Below, piece by piece: positions 37,113-45,611 of a stretch of 64,000 bases of DNA. Made by a program: the position numbers and the translations under genes. Within the stretch, counting starts at the first letter, position 1. Each line of letters begins with the position of its first letter. Below the pieces are notes generated by a model, which was not told the DNA's origin, did not search any database, and worked only from the letters and a program-made list of their open reading frames with translations. Origin of the DNA: Lewinellaceae bacterium (lineage in GTDB: Bacteria; Bacteroidota; Bacteroidia; Chitinophagales; Saprospiraceae); contig JACJXZ010000010.1 of the NCBI GenBank assembly GCA_020636375.1, positions 124,001-188,000 on the forward strand, given 5' to 3'.

Positions 37113-39542
37113 CTACCATACCAGTTGCTTCGATACCGTTACCGTTGCCCCCGTGGTTTTCATGTAAACGGTTCCTTCTTCATCATACACTGTACACTCG
37201 GCCACCATTTTGAAATCGGTGGCTTCGGTGATGCCCACATGGACGAACAGCTCTTTTCCGAAAGGAACCGGCCGGCAAATCACTGCCGAGTCAGTCTGCA
37301 GCGGCAGGCTCCTCGCCCCGTCCATGAATTTTTGTACCCAAACGACCATGCCCTGATACTGGATGTCCGTGAAGAAGGTGTTGACCGAACCTACCGGGAA
37401 CTGCCCCTGCCCGGACAAAGGCACCTCCGGCGCTTTGCAGGACAGGACGATCTGGTTCTCCGTACAATCCAGTATTCGCTCGATCCCCCGGAAGTAGGCG
37501 CCATGGAAAAGCGACCCATCCTCATACAAGACTGCCCCATCCATTGGCTGCCAGGTGCCGCTGAGCCGGTGCGTAAATGTCGGCGTTTCCCGTTCTTCCT
37601 TTTTATTCAAAAGCATCACCGTTGCCTTGTAGTGGTAGGTGGGCAGTTTGTCTCCTTCGCTCAGGACGGCTACCTCAAAGACAATCTGTTCCGGGGCTTT
37701 CTCCACCTCTTTAATTTCAACAATGTAATCTTCCTTCTGTGAGCCGTCAAAGACAATACCTTTGAACAGCCGGGTGTTCTCCACCCGGGAAACGCGGTAA
37801 TCGGGATACAGTCTTTCGCAGGCCTGCGCCATCCATCCCACGGCGTTCACCACCGGCAGCACCGCTTTGCCCTGAATGACGTGGTGGTTCAGGAACGGGT
37901 TGTCTTCCAGCCTCAGGCGGCGGCGGATGCGATAGGCCCGCAGGTCTTCGCTGATGTAGCTGACAGCTGCCGGCAGCGTTCCCCCGATGACCACCTGCGG
38001 CTGATCGGCGTAAGCCACATTGAGTTCGTTGACCAGCATGGCCGCTCCGCCCTGGCTGTTGACCAGGGTGACGCCCGCTGCCTCAAACTGCGCTTTCAGT
38101 TCGCCGCTGACCATGCCGCTGTCCCAGGCTCCCCAGTTGATGGCCGAGACATGAGTATTGGGATGGTTGGTTTTGAACAAGTGAGCGGCTTTGCTCAGAA
38201 TCTCGTTGGCGATGGCGTAGTCGGTTTGGCCCACATTTCCGTAGAACCCGGCTACCGACGAGAACAGGATCAGGTGATCGAGCTGGTGAATGTCCACGCT
38301 CCGCAGCAGGGCGAGCAGGCCGTCGAGCTTTACGGAAAGCACGTTCTCAAAATCGGCCTCCGTTTTATCCTGTATGTACTTATCCGCCAACCGGCCGGCA
38401 CCGTGAATGATGCCGGTCACCTTACCTGACTTATCTACTGCAGTTTTCAGCTCAGTTTGAAAACTCGCCGGGTCCGTCACGTCGCCCTGGATATACATGG
38501 CTTGTCCGCCATTAGCCTGTATCCGGGCAATGGTTTCGTCGATCTCTTTTTTGGCGACAATATTCTTGTAAGTACTTTTAACCGCTGCCAGGTTGGGCTT
38601 TTCTCCCCGCGCCTTCATGTCTTCCATGATGAGCCGCTTCAAAACGCCTTCCTCATTTTCATTCCTGGCAAAAGCAGGCACTTCAAAGGTGCTGGAAGAG
38701 CGGCCCAGCAGGATAAATTTGCACTGGAAAGCCTTCGCCATTTCAATGACGCAGGTAGCCGTAACGCCCCGGGCGCCGCCGCTGACGAGGAAGACGGAAT
38801 CGGGCGTAACCGTCGTCTGAATTTCTGCCTGTGCTGCTACTTCAACCGGTTGAGCGCTTGTCGTCTGCCGGCCTTTTTCGGAAAAGGCCACTTCTACATT
38901 CGAGACATCTGCATCATATAGTTCGGCCACTATCTGGGCGGCAATGGTTTCAGCCGGCAATTCCGGTTGTATGTCCAACGCCCGGCAGAATACCGGTGCC
39001 CACTCCAGGTTGAGGCATTTCACCAGCCCGGTGACGCCGCCGCCAAAAACGGAGACATTGCCGCGCCGCCCCTGCCCCAGTTGCCCGTCCATCCGGGTAA
39101 CTGCGAGGAAGCCGGCGCGCTGCTGCTGTCCCAGCGCATTCAGCGGTTTCTGCAGGTGCTTGGCCAAAAGGAAGAGGGTTTTGACGATCTCCCGCTCGGC
39201 GGGAAAATGCCGGGTAAAGTTGCCGTGCTGAAATTCGAAGTGGGGGTGGAGGTGGATGAAACTGCCCACCTCTCCGTACTGCGCCCGGACGGCGGCCAAC
39301 GCCTCCTGGACCGCCTCATCGGAAGCAGCGGTAAGGCTGACGGCCTTGTCCGTCACCGGGTTTTGGATATGAGGAAGGTTCAGCACCACAACCCGGTGGC
39401 CGCGTTTTCCCAATAGGCGCGCCACCTCCGCTGTCAGTCCTGAACCTTCGTTCGTTACTAAAGTAATGTGCGTATCCGGCAGGGAAAATTCCAGTTGGTC
39501 CGGCCGGGGCAGGAATTTCAATCCTACCGCTTTGCGTTCCAC
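37113..39542 (-). CDS. pfaA: PfaA C-terminal part: ketoreductase and dehydratase-like domains
   Basis: This 809-residue stretch holds the ketoreductase (DSVFLVSGGARGVTATCV at about 265, LLGRSS, IHGAGRLADK, LFSSVAGFYGNVGQTDYA) and a C-terminal hot-dog PKS dehydratase-like domain (NPFLNHHVIQGKAVLPVV at about 570). The open frame continues upstream of the GTG start through a proline/alanine-rich linker (TAPAAPAPRAEKK) up to an A9 run at about 39626-39634, where the frame of the three ACP domains ends. Adding one base to that run joins them, so I think this is the end of a single PfaA (KS-AT-ACP x3-KR-DH) rather than a separate gene. Translation from the GTG alone is also possible. Confidence 0.85.
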   Translation of the reverse strand: MERKAVGLKFLPRPDQLEFSLPDTHITLVTNEGSGLTAEVARLLGKRGHRVVVLNLPHIQNPVTDKAVSLTAASDEAVQEALAAVRAQYGEVGSFIHLHPHFEFQHGNFTRHFPAEREIVKTLFLLAKHLQKPLNALGQQQRAGFLAVTRMDGQLGQGRRGNVSVFGGGVTGLVKCLNLEWAPVFCRALDIQPELPAETIAAQIVAELYDADVSNVEVAFSEKGRQTTSAQPVEVAAQAEIQTTVTPDSVFLVSGGARGVTATCVIEMAKAFQCKFILLGRSSSTFEVPAFARNENEEGVLKRLIMEDMKARGEKPNLAAVKSTYKNIVAKKEIDETIARIQANGGQAMYIQGDVTDPASFQTELKTAVDKSGKVTGIIHGAGRLADKYIQDKTEADFENVLSVKLDGLLALLRSVDIHQLDHLILFSSVAGFYGNVGQTDYAIANEILSKAAHLFKTNHPNTHVSAINWGAWDSGMVSGELKAQFEAAGVTLVNSQGGAAMLVNELNVAYADQPQVVIGGTLPAAVSYISEDLRAYRIRRRLRLEDNPFLNHHVIQGKAVLPVVNAVGWMAQACERLYPDYRVSRVENTRLFKGIVFDGSQKEDYIVEIKEVEKAPEQIVFEVAVLSEGDKLPTYHYKATVMLLNKKEERETPTFTHRLSGTWQPMDGAVLYEDGSLFHGAYFRGIERILDCTENQIVLSCKAPEVPLSGQGQFPVGSVNTFFTDIQYQGMVVWVQKFMDGARSLPLQTDSAVICRPVPFGKELFVHVGITEATDFKMVAECTVYDEEGTVYMKTTGATVTVSKQLVW

Positions 39543-39613
39543 ACCGTGGAAGTAGCCTGTCCGTATCCGCGTACCCTTTTTTTCTGCCCTGGGAGCAGGA
39601 GCGGCGGGTGCGG

Positions 39614-40150
39614 TTATGCTACCAGTTTTTTTTTACTATTCCTGCCGACGTAGTCGATAATCTGGCCTAACGTGCGCAGTTCCGTCAGCTCGTTGGGGTT
39701 GATGCCCGACATTTCCGGATACTGGGCCGTCAGGGCGCCGAAGATTTCCACCCGTTTGATGGAGTCGATGCCCAGGTCGGCTTCCATGTCCATGCTCAGT
39801 TCGAGCATCTCGGCCGGGTAGCCGGTCTTTTCGCTGACCACTTCCAGCAAGGCTTTTTCCAGCTTAGCTGTATTCATGCTGCCCGAAGCAACCGGCACTT
39901 CGGCAGCCGGCGCAACCTCAACCTCCGCCTTTTCCTCAACCTTAACCTCAGCCTTCTGCCCGGCCACCGCTGTTCCCCCTTTCTTGCCCACGTAAGCTAC
40001 GATCTCGCCCAGGGTGCGCAGTTCCGTTAGCTCGTTGGGGTTGATGCCCGACATTTCCGGGTACTGGGCCGTCAGGGCGCCGAAAATCTCCACCCGCTTG
40101 ATGGAGTCGATGCCCAGGTCGGCTTCCATGTCCATGCTCAGTTCGAGCAT
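39614..40150 (-). CDS. pfaA: PfaA acyl carrier protein domains 2 and 3 (fragment)
   Basis: This fragment has two near-identical ACP domains, each with the phosphopantetheine serine in LGIDSIKRVEI, separated by an alanine/glutamate/valine-rich linker (KAEVKVEEKAEVEVAPAAE). The fragment starts in the middle of ACP2, because a base is missing near 40155 in the TGYP(x)EML phrase. It ends at a stop just past an A9 run. The three ACPs of the locus share almost the same DNA and follow each other at roughly 315-345 bases, a layout prone to recombination. The number of tandem ACPs affects PUFA yield in studied systems. Confidence 0.8.
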   Translation of the reverse strand: MLELSMDMEADLGIDSIKRVEIFGALTAQYPEMSGINPNELTELRTLGEIVAYVGKKGGTAVAGQKAEVKVEEKAEVEVAPAAEVPVASGSMNTAKLEKALLEVVSEKTGYPAEMLELSMDMEADLGIDSIKRVEIFGALTAQYPEMSGINPNELTELRTLGQIIDYVGRNSKKKLVA

Positions 40151-40266
40151 CTCGGTGGGTAGCCGGTCTTTTCGCTGACCACATCCAGCAAGGCTTTTTC
40201 CAGCTTAGCTGTATCTGTGCTGTTCGGAGCAACGCCTTAACCTCAACCTCAGCCTTAACCTCAGCC

Positions 40267-43149
40267 TCAACCTTTTCTCCGTACCACTGCTCCCCCTTTC
40301 TTGCCCACGTAAGCCACAATCTCGCCCAGGGTGCGCAGTTCCGTCAACTCATTGGGATTGATTCCGGCCATTTCCGGATACTGGGCCGTCAGGGCGCCGA
40401 AGATTTCCACCCGTTTGATGGAGTCGATGCCCAGGTCGGCCTCCATGTCCATGCTCAGTTCGAGCATCTCGGCCGGGTAGCCCGTTTTTTCGCTGACCAC
40501 TTCCAGCAGGCTTTTTTCCAGCTTAGCCGTATCCATGCCGTTCGGCGCAGCCGGCGCCTTAACCTCAGCCTCAGCCTTAACCTTAACCTCCGCCTTTTCC
40601 TCAACCTCCACCCCAGCTCCGGGCACTTTTGCTTTAACAAAACCATTGGCGCCGTTGCCGTTGCCGTTTTTGTATTGCGGCTTTGGCGGGGTTACGGGAG
40701 GGGCCGGCTTTTCGAAGCTGGCCGGCGCTGCCGCATCTCCAGCATTTTGCGGAGCCTCGATCTGTCGGGAAAGCAGCTGCAGCAACTGCTGCCCTTGCTG
40801 GTTTTGTTCGCTCATGAACCGCTCAAAAATCTCCAGCGATTTCGTTTGATGGGCATTGAACGACTCCAGCGCCGCCTGCAATACCTTAAGGGCTTCTTTA
40901 TTCATGGCTTCTTCTTCATTTTCATTTTTAGAATCAATTGAATTTCCGGCCGGAACCTCGACGATCTTTTCGACCTCTACTATTTTTTCAATTACAGATG
41001 CCTGGCTGCCGGAAATCCGGAAACCGTCATTCAGAGCTGCCTGATAAGCTTTCTGCGTAGGTTCGGAGACATAATTATTGCCGCTCAGAGCCACATTCAG
41101 TTTGGTCTTGGCCAGAGGAGCGGGCGCTTCCCGCTTGTAGGGATCGACGTGGCTGAGCGGCAGGCCCAGCACACGCAGTTGCAGGGCAGCCTGGCGGAAC
41201 TGCAGATCGCTGTCCTTATTCGGGCTCGGATTGACGCTCAGGGCCACGAGTTCTTTGTCTTTTAAGATATTCTGCACCAGTTTGGACAACACGTCCCGCG
41301 GCCCGAATTCCACGAAAATGCGGCCCCCATCCCGGAAGATGTTTTCAATCAGGTTTTTGAACAGGACGGGGTTGGTGATCTGCTGCTCCAGGATAGCGTG
41401 TTGCTCGTCGGCGTTGCCGGGATAAGGCAGCCCGGTGGTATTGGCGTAAACCGGGATGGCCGGCTGGTTGAATTGCTGGTTGTGCACGAAGCGGGCGAAG
41501 GGTTCTTGGGCGTGTTTCACGTAGGCAGTGTGGAAGGCGGCGGAGACCGGCAGGGGGATCACCGACAAGCCTTTGGCCTGAAGTTGGGCAGCAGCAGCTT
41601 TGATGGCGGCCGAGCCTCCCCCGATGACTACCTGGTCATTGGAGTTGACGTTGGCAATGCTTACCCCTGGCATGCTGCTGATGGCTTGCCGCACTTCTGC
41701 TTCCGGAGCTTTCACGGCCAACATAGCGCCGGCATCCGTTTCCGAGGAAGCAGCCGACATGGCAGCACCCCGTTTTTTGGCCAGCGCCAGATAGGTATCC
41801 TCATCGAGTACTCCGGCAGCCCAGAGGGCCGTCAGCTCGCCAAAGCTGTGGCCGGCGGCAAAGTGGGGCTGAAAGCCGGCCTGCCGCAGGGTCTTGTACA
41901 CCCCCATGCTCAGGGCGCCGATGGCAGGCTGAGCATACTGGGTCAGGGTTAGTTTTTCCTGCTGCGCCTGCCGTTCCTCGTCCGAAAAAACGGGAACGGG
42001 GAAGACTGTTTTGGAAAGCGGTGCTTCCCCATCCTGCCGGAACAGGCTGTCCATTTTGCCAAAGGCGCCGTGGACTTCCGGGAAGGCATTGGCCAGTTCT
42101 TTGCCCATGCCGACGTATTGCGATCCCTGGCCGGAAAACAGAGCCACCACTTTCTGAGTAGTTGGATCAATGCCTTCCGGGCGGTAGCAAATGCCTTTGG
42201 GGTGGTTCCAGGCATGCTGGTTTTTCTGCAGCGTTTGGATGGCCAGTTGCAACAGCCCGGCGCATTCGTCCGCCGAACCAGCTACGAAACCCAGGCGGGC
42301 ATGGGGCCGTTCAGGGTTGGTATTTTTAGAATCCTGGGCCAGCCTGGAAAAAACGGCCGGTGCCTCTTCCGACAGCAGCCGGGCCAGGGTAGCCTGGCAA
42401 TCCTGCAGCAGCCGGGCAGGGGTCGGCGCCTGGAAAAGTACCGTTTTGAAGGGCTCGTGCAGGCGGTAATCTGCCGGCTTTTTCCCTTCATACTCTTCCA
42501 TAGTAATATGCACGTTGATGCCGCCGAAGCCGAAGGCGCTCACCGAAGCCCGCCGGGGATGGCCGTTGCGCAGCCAGGGGCGGGATTCGGTATTGATATA
42601 GATCGGCGAGTTCTCTATGTCGAATTGGGAATTGGGCCGTTCCACGTTGATGGTGGGCGGCAATACTTTGTGGTGCAGGGCCAGTACAGCCTTCACCATG
42701 CCGGCAGCGCCCGCCGCCGCTTTGGTATGGCCGATCTGGGACTTGACGGACCCCAGGGCGATGTGGGCTTTTTCCGGGTTGTCCTTGCCAAAGACCATAT
42801 TCATGGAGGTGAACTCGGTAGGGTCGCCGGCGCCGGTGCCGGTGCCGTGGGCTTCGATCAGGCCGACGGTGGAGGGGGCGTAGCCGGCATCCTCGTAGGC
42901 GCGGTTCATCGCCAGGGCCTGCCCGGAGGGCCGGGGGGCGTAGACTGACTTGAAGCGGCCGTCGCTCGACGTACCGACGCCTTTGATGACGGCGTAGATG
43001 TGGTCGTTGGCCTGTTCGGCATCTTCGAGCCTTTTCAGGACCAGCATGCCGAGGCCTTCGCCGATGAGCATGCCGTCGGCCTCGTCGCTGAAGGGGGTAA
43101 TGTGCCCCGATTTGGAAAAGGCGGGCGTCTTGCTGAACGACATGTACAT
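40267..43149 (-). CDS. pfaA: PfaA central part: ketosynthase C-terminal half, acyltransferase, ACP1 (fragment)
   Basis: A 960-residue piece of PfaA. It begins inside the ketosynthase just after the active-site region (MYMSFSKTPAF) and carries the two catalytic histidines (LIEAHGTGTGAGDPTE and GSVKSQIGHTKAAAG). The acyltransferase follows (VALFSGQGSQYVGMG, nucleophile in AAGHSFGELTALWAAG, PVSAAFHTAYVKHAQEPF), then a long linker and the first ACP (LGIDSIKRVEI). It ends where an extra A in GGTACGG (about 40280-40284) shifts the frame. Removing it restores a linker that leads into ACP2. The upstream part of the ketosynthase is in another frame. Confidence 0.88.
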   Translation of the reverse strand: MYMSFSKTPAFSKSGHITPFSDEADGMLIGEGLGMLVLKRLEDAEQANDHIYAVIKGVGTSSDGRFKSVYAPRPSGQALAMNRAYEDAGYAPSTVGLIEAHGTGTGAGDPTEFTSMNMVFGKDNPEKAHIALGSVKSQIGHTKAAAGAAGMVKAVLALHHKVLPPTINVERPNSQFDIENSPIYINTESRPWLRNGHPRRASVSAFGFGGINVHITMEEYEGKKPADYRLHEPFKTVLFQAPTPARLLQDCQATLARLLSEEAPAVFSRLAQDSKNTNPERPHARLGFVAGSADECAGLLQLAIQTLQKNQHAWNHPKGICYRPEGIDPTTQKVVALFSGQGSQYVGMGKELANAFPEVHGAFGKMDSLFRQDGEAPLSKTVFPVPVFSDEERQAQQEKLTLTQYAQPAIGALSMGVYKTLRQAGFQPHFAAGHSFGELTALWAAGVLDEDTYLALAKKRGAAMSAASSETDAGAMLAVKAPEAEVRQAISSMPGVSIANVNSNDQVVIGGGSAAIKAAAAQLQAKGLSVIPLPVSAAFHTAYVKHAQEPFARFVHNQQFNQPAIPVYANTTGLPYPGNADEQHAILEQQITNPVLFKNLIENIFRDGGRIFVEFGPRDVLSKLVQNILKDKELVALSVNPSPNKDSDLQFRQAALQLRVLGLPLSHVDPYKREAPAPLAKTKLNVALSGNNYVSEPTQKAYQAALNDGFRISGSQASVIEKIVEVEKIVEVPAGNSIDSKNENEEEAMNKEALKVLQAALESFNAHQTKSLEIFERFMSEQNQQGQQLLQLLSRQIEAPQNAGDAAAPASFEKPAPPVTPPKPQYKNGNGNGANGFVKAKVPGAGVEVEEKAEVKVKAEAEVKAPAAPNGMDTAKLEKSLLEVVSEKTGYPAEMLELSMDMEADLGIDSIKRVEIFGALTAQYPEMAGINPNELTELRTLGEIVAYVGKKGGAVVRRKG

Positions 43150-43283
43150 GAAAGGGAGTTGTCGGTATCTACCCGCCGGTGAGCATCATGTCGCAGCGCC
43201 CTTCCACCAGTTCGCTCAGTCATCTTGACGGCGCTCAGGGAGGCGGCGCAGGCGGCGTCGACCACGCTGTTGAGTACCGCCGG

Positions 43284-43886
43284 TCAAAGCGGTTGGTGAT
43301 GCGGAAAATGACGTTGCCCAGTAAGTGGAAAGGCGTTTTCGTTCCAGCCCACGTAGTACTTTTTCATTTTGTCGACGATGGGGGGGATATCCTCTTCCGC
43401 TACGCCGCTGGCGCGCAGGGCTCGTTCCCAGATGGGGTATTGCAGGCGGGCGATCAGGGGCGTGATCAGTTTCTGGCCGCCGCCCACGCCCAGCACTACG
43501 CCGGTCTTTTCCCGCAGCTCTTTAGTGAATTTCGGAGAATCCGGCCCGTAGCCGGCATCCAGCAGGGCATCGCGGGCGGCCACCAGGGCCAGCAGCTGGC
43601 TGGCGTCGGTCACTTCCAGGATGTTGGGGGGCAGGCCGAATTCCAGGGGGTTAAAGTCGATCTCGGGAAGGAAACCGCCCCGCTTGCAGTAGGTCTTGTC
43701 GGGGGCGTTCATATCAGGATCATAGTAATCTGCTATGCGCCAGCGGTTTTCCGGCACGTCGGTGATGCTGTCTTTGCCCTGAACGATGTTGTTCCAGAAC
43801 TCTTCGACATTCCGGGCGTCGGCAAAGATGGCGGACAGGCCGACGACGGCGATTGGCGTTTTGCTTAGGGAGCTGTTGATATTCAT
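43284..43886 (-). CDS. pfaA: PfaA N-terminal part: first half of the ketosynthase (fragment)
   Basis: The natural N-terminus of PfaA, starting MNINSSLSKTPIAVVGLSAI, with FWNNIVQGKDSITDVPENRW and the PfaA-typical LPPNILEVTDASQLLALVAA. The frame is correct to about VGWNENAFPL, after which several one- and two-base lesions occur in 43150-43330. In that gap a third frame encodes the active-site phrase VDAACAASLSAVKM, and the next CDR frame resumes at MYMSFSKTPAF. The catalytic cysteine is therefore present in the DNA, but not in either long frame. A whole PfaA would span 43886 down to 37113. Confidence 0.85.
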   Translation of the reverse strand: MNINSSLSKTPIAVVGLSAIFADARNVEEFWNNIVQGKDSITDVPENRWRIADYYDPDMNAPDKTYCKRGGFLPEIDFNPLEFGLPPNILEVTDASQLLALVAARDALLDAGYGPDSPKFTKELREKTGVVLGVGGGQKLITPLIARLQYPIWERALRASGVAEEDIPPIVDKMKKYYVGWNENAFPLTGQRHFPHHQPL

Positions 43887-43928
43887 ATCTTTTATTTTGA
43901 TCCCGGCGGGCTTGCGGGGAGGATTCTT

Positions 43929-44546
43929 TTAAACCGAAATGCGGAACAGTTCTTCTTCCATTTCCAGCAGCTCGATGCCTTTGGGGGTACAAAGCCCCCG
44001 CATGTAGGGGATCAGGATGCCGAAGGTCAGGCGTTCTTTGCTGAATTCCACTGCCGGGAACAGGTCGTTGTCTTTCAGTAGCTTGAGCAGGGAGAGTACC
44101 GTTTTGACGACGACTTCCACATCCATGTCTTCCTGGAAGATGCCGTCTTTGATGCCCCACACGGCCAGGTCCACCAGTTGCTGGTGGGCAAAGTTGCCGG
44201 TTTTGCGGTACGATTCGTGCAGCAGGCCGGGGTAGTAGTGGATGATGTCGCTGAAGAAGTTGGGGTTGACGTTGTAGGTGCGCCCCACAATCTTCTGATG
44301 CAGGTGGCCCATGGCCTCGATGGCGTTTTCGGCCGAGGCGATGATCTCTTCGTTCTCCTGTTTAACCTGAGCGTGGTAAACCGCCAGGCAGGCTTCGAGC
44401 AGTTCGGTTTTGTCCTTGAAATGCGTGTATATAGTCCGTTTGGACGTATGCAGTTCTTTGACCAGGCGGTCGAGGGTGACCGTTTTCACCCCGTGTTTGA
44501 TGAATTGCTGGGTGGCGGTTTCTATGATGTGTTCTCTGGTAATCAT
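43929..44546 (-). CDS. TetR/AcrR family regulator at the head of the pfa locus
   Basis: A 205-residue regulator. Residues 1-50 form the TetR helix-turn-helix (EHIIETATQQFIKHGVKTVT, then LVKELHTSKRTIYTHFKDKTEL). The remaining helices form a ligand-binding domain without a feature that identifies the ligand. It lies 42 bases upstream of pfaA on the same strand and is most likely the first gene of the transcript. An autoregulated lipid-sensing repressor or activator of PUFA synthesis is a reasonable inference (compare FabR/FadR-type TetR proteins), but no operator could be defined by eye. Confidence 0.88.
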   Translation of the reverse strand: MITREHIIETATQQFIKHGVKTVTLDRLVKELHTSKRTIYTHFKDKTELLEACLAVYHAQVKQENEEIIASAENAIEAMGHLHQKIVGRTYNVNPNFFSDIIHYYPGLLHESYRKTGNFAHQQLVDLAVWGIKDGIFQEDMDVEVVVKTVLSLLKLLKDNDLFPAVEFSKERLTFGILIPYMRGLCTPKGIELLEMEEELFRISV

Positions 44547-44665
44547 GTATTTAGCCTCGAAATATCCGCGTGGTAATATTTTGGTTCCGAAAGTACCGCA
44601 AAGTAATGGAGATTTGGCAGAAGTTCCTAATTTTGAGGGGGGAATATTTTTATGAGGGTGAAAAG

Positions 44666-44880
44666 CATACTACTGTACATGAGGTGTCCAAATGCCTATA
44701 GCCACAAAGCTTGCCCGGCTGGACAGACGGGACACCAAGCCACAAAGTTCCACAAAGCCGATAGCTATCGGCTTTGTGCCGCCTTAGTGTCCGTCTCTTC
44801 AGCCGGATAATTTTTCGTGTCCCGTCTCTTTGAGCCGGGCAAGCTTAGTGGCTAAAAAAAGCACCATGTACAGTAGTATG
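44666..44880. repeat. 215-bp palindromic element, copy 1 of a dispersed family
   Basis: Perfect 16-bp terminal inverted repeats, CATACTACTGTACATG at 44666-44681 and its complement at 44865-44880. Inner arms AGCCACAAAGCTTGCCCGGCT and AGCCGGGCAAGCTTAGTGGCT pair with few mismatches. The exact centre is the self-complementary GATAGCTATC (44760-44769). A related shorter copy lies at 62376-62512 with the same ends and centre. There is no reading frame for a transposase. Confidence 0.85.
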
Positions 44881-44881
44881 A

Positions 44882-45560
44882 TGGAAAAGTGTTAAGCTCC
44901 AAATACCTCAGCTCCGCCCCACAAACACCACCAGCCAGGCTTTTAGATTTTCCATCTGCCGTAAATCTTCCCGCTCCAGGAAGCGGCGGGGCGGGGCGTG
45001 GCCCCGTGCGCATCAGGTTGAAATGTTAACGCAGGTGGCCATAATAGCCCGGACAGCCCGAAGTTTACCCGGCTGGACGGACGGGGGTTAGCAAAACCCC
45101 ATTGCCCACATCCAGCCTGCCTCTGTCGGTCATAGCCTTTGGCGGCGGACCGAAGGGCCAACATAACACAGCCTGCTTTGCCTTTGGATGGCTTCCCGGG
45201 TTTATATTGCCCTTTCAGGGCGTAACCTAATGCCGGGTTTTTACCACGGGGCGTTGCCCCGTGCTGGGATATATTGGCCCTTCGGGCCGGGGCTGAGGTT
45301 TGGCTCCAAATCAGGTTTCAACATACTTAAACATTCAAACCTGATGCACGTGGGGCGCGGCCCCCGTCGGTAGCGGCCGGCAGTTCGGTTGCTTTCCTCT
45401 GGTGGAGGCATTTCAGCCCGAAGGTAAACTGATAAGGGGTCGGGAAAGGCGGGCGACCAACAGTAGCAGGCCTACGTGTTTTTGCCCGGCCTCGTATTCT
45501 GATTTGATGATTATAATCTTTGCAGGCCGAAGTCCTTAATAAAAATTTAACCCCACGAAG
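44882..45560. other. Hairpin-rich non-coding region upstream of the SerB-SerA fusion
   Basis: No convincing gene is present. The stretch contains several short GC-rich hairpins: CGGGGCGTTGCCCCG near 45247-45261, GGCCCTTCGGGCC near 45277-45289 and CCCTTTCAGGG near 45208-45218. A long imperfect pairing also exists between the phrases around 45005-45020 and 45318-45345 (CATCAGGTT.. and AACCTGATG). This looks like decayed repeat DNA of the type seen between genes in Bacteroidota. Confidence 0.5.
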
Positions 45561-45611
45561 TGCGGCAGATCACCCACTTTGCGCCAAAAGTAAACTAACT
45601 TCGCGCCCATT

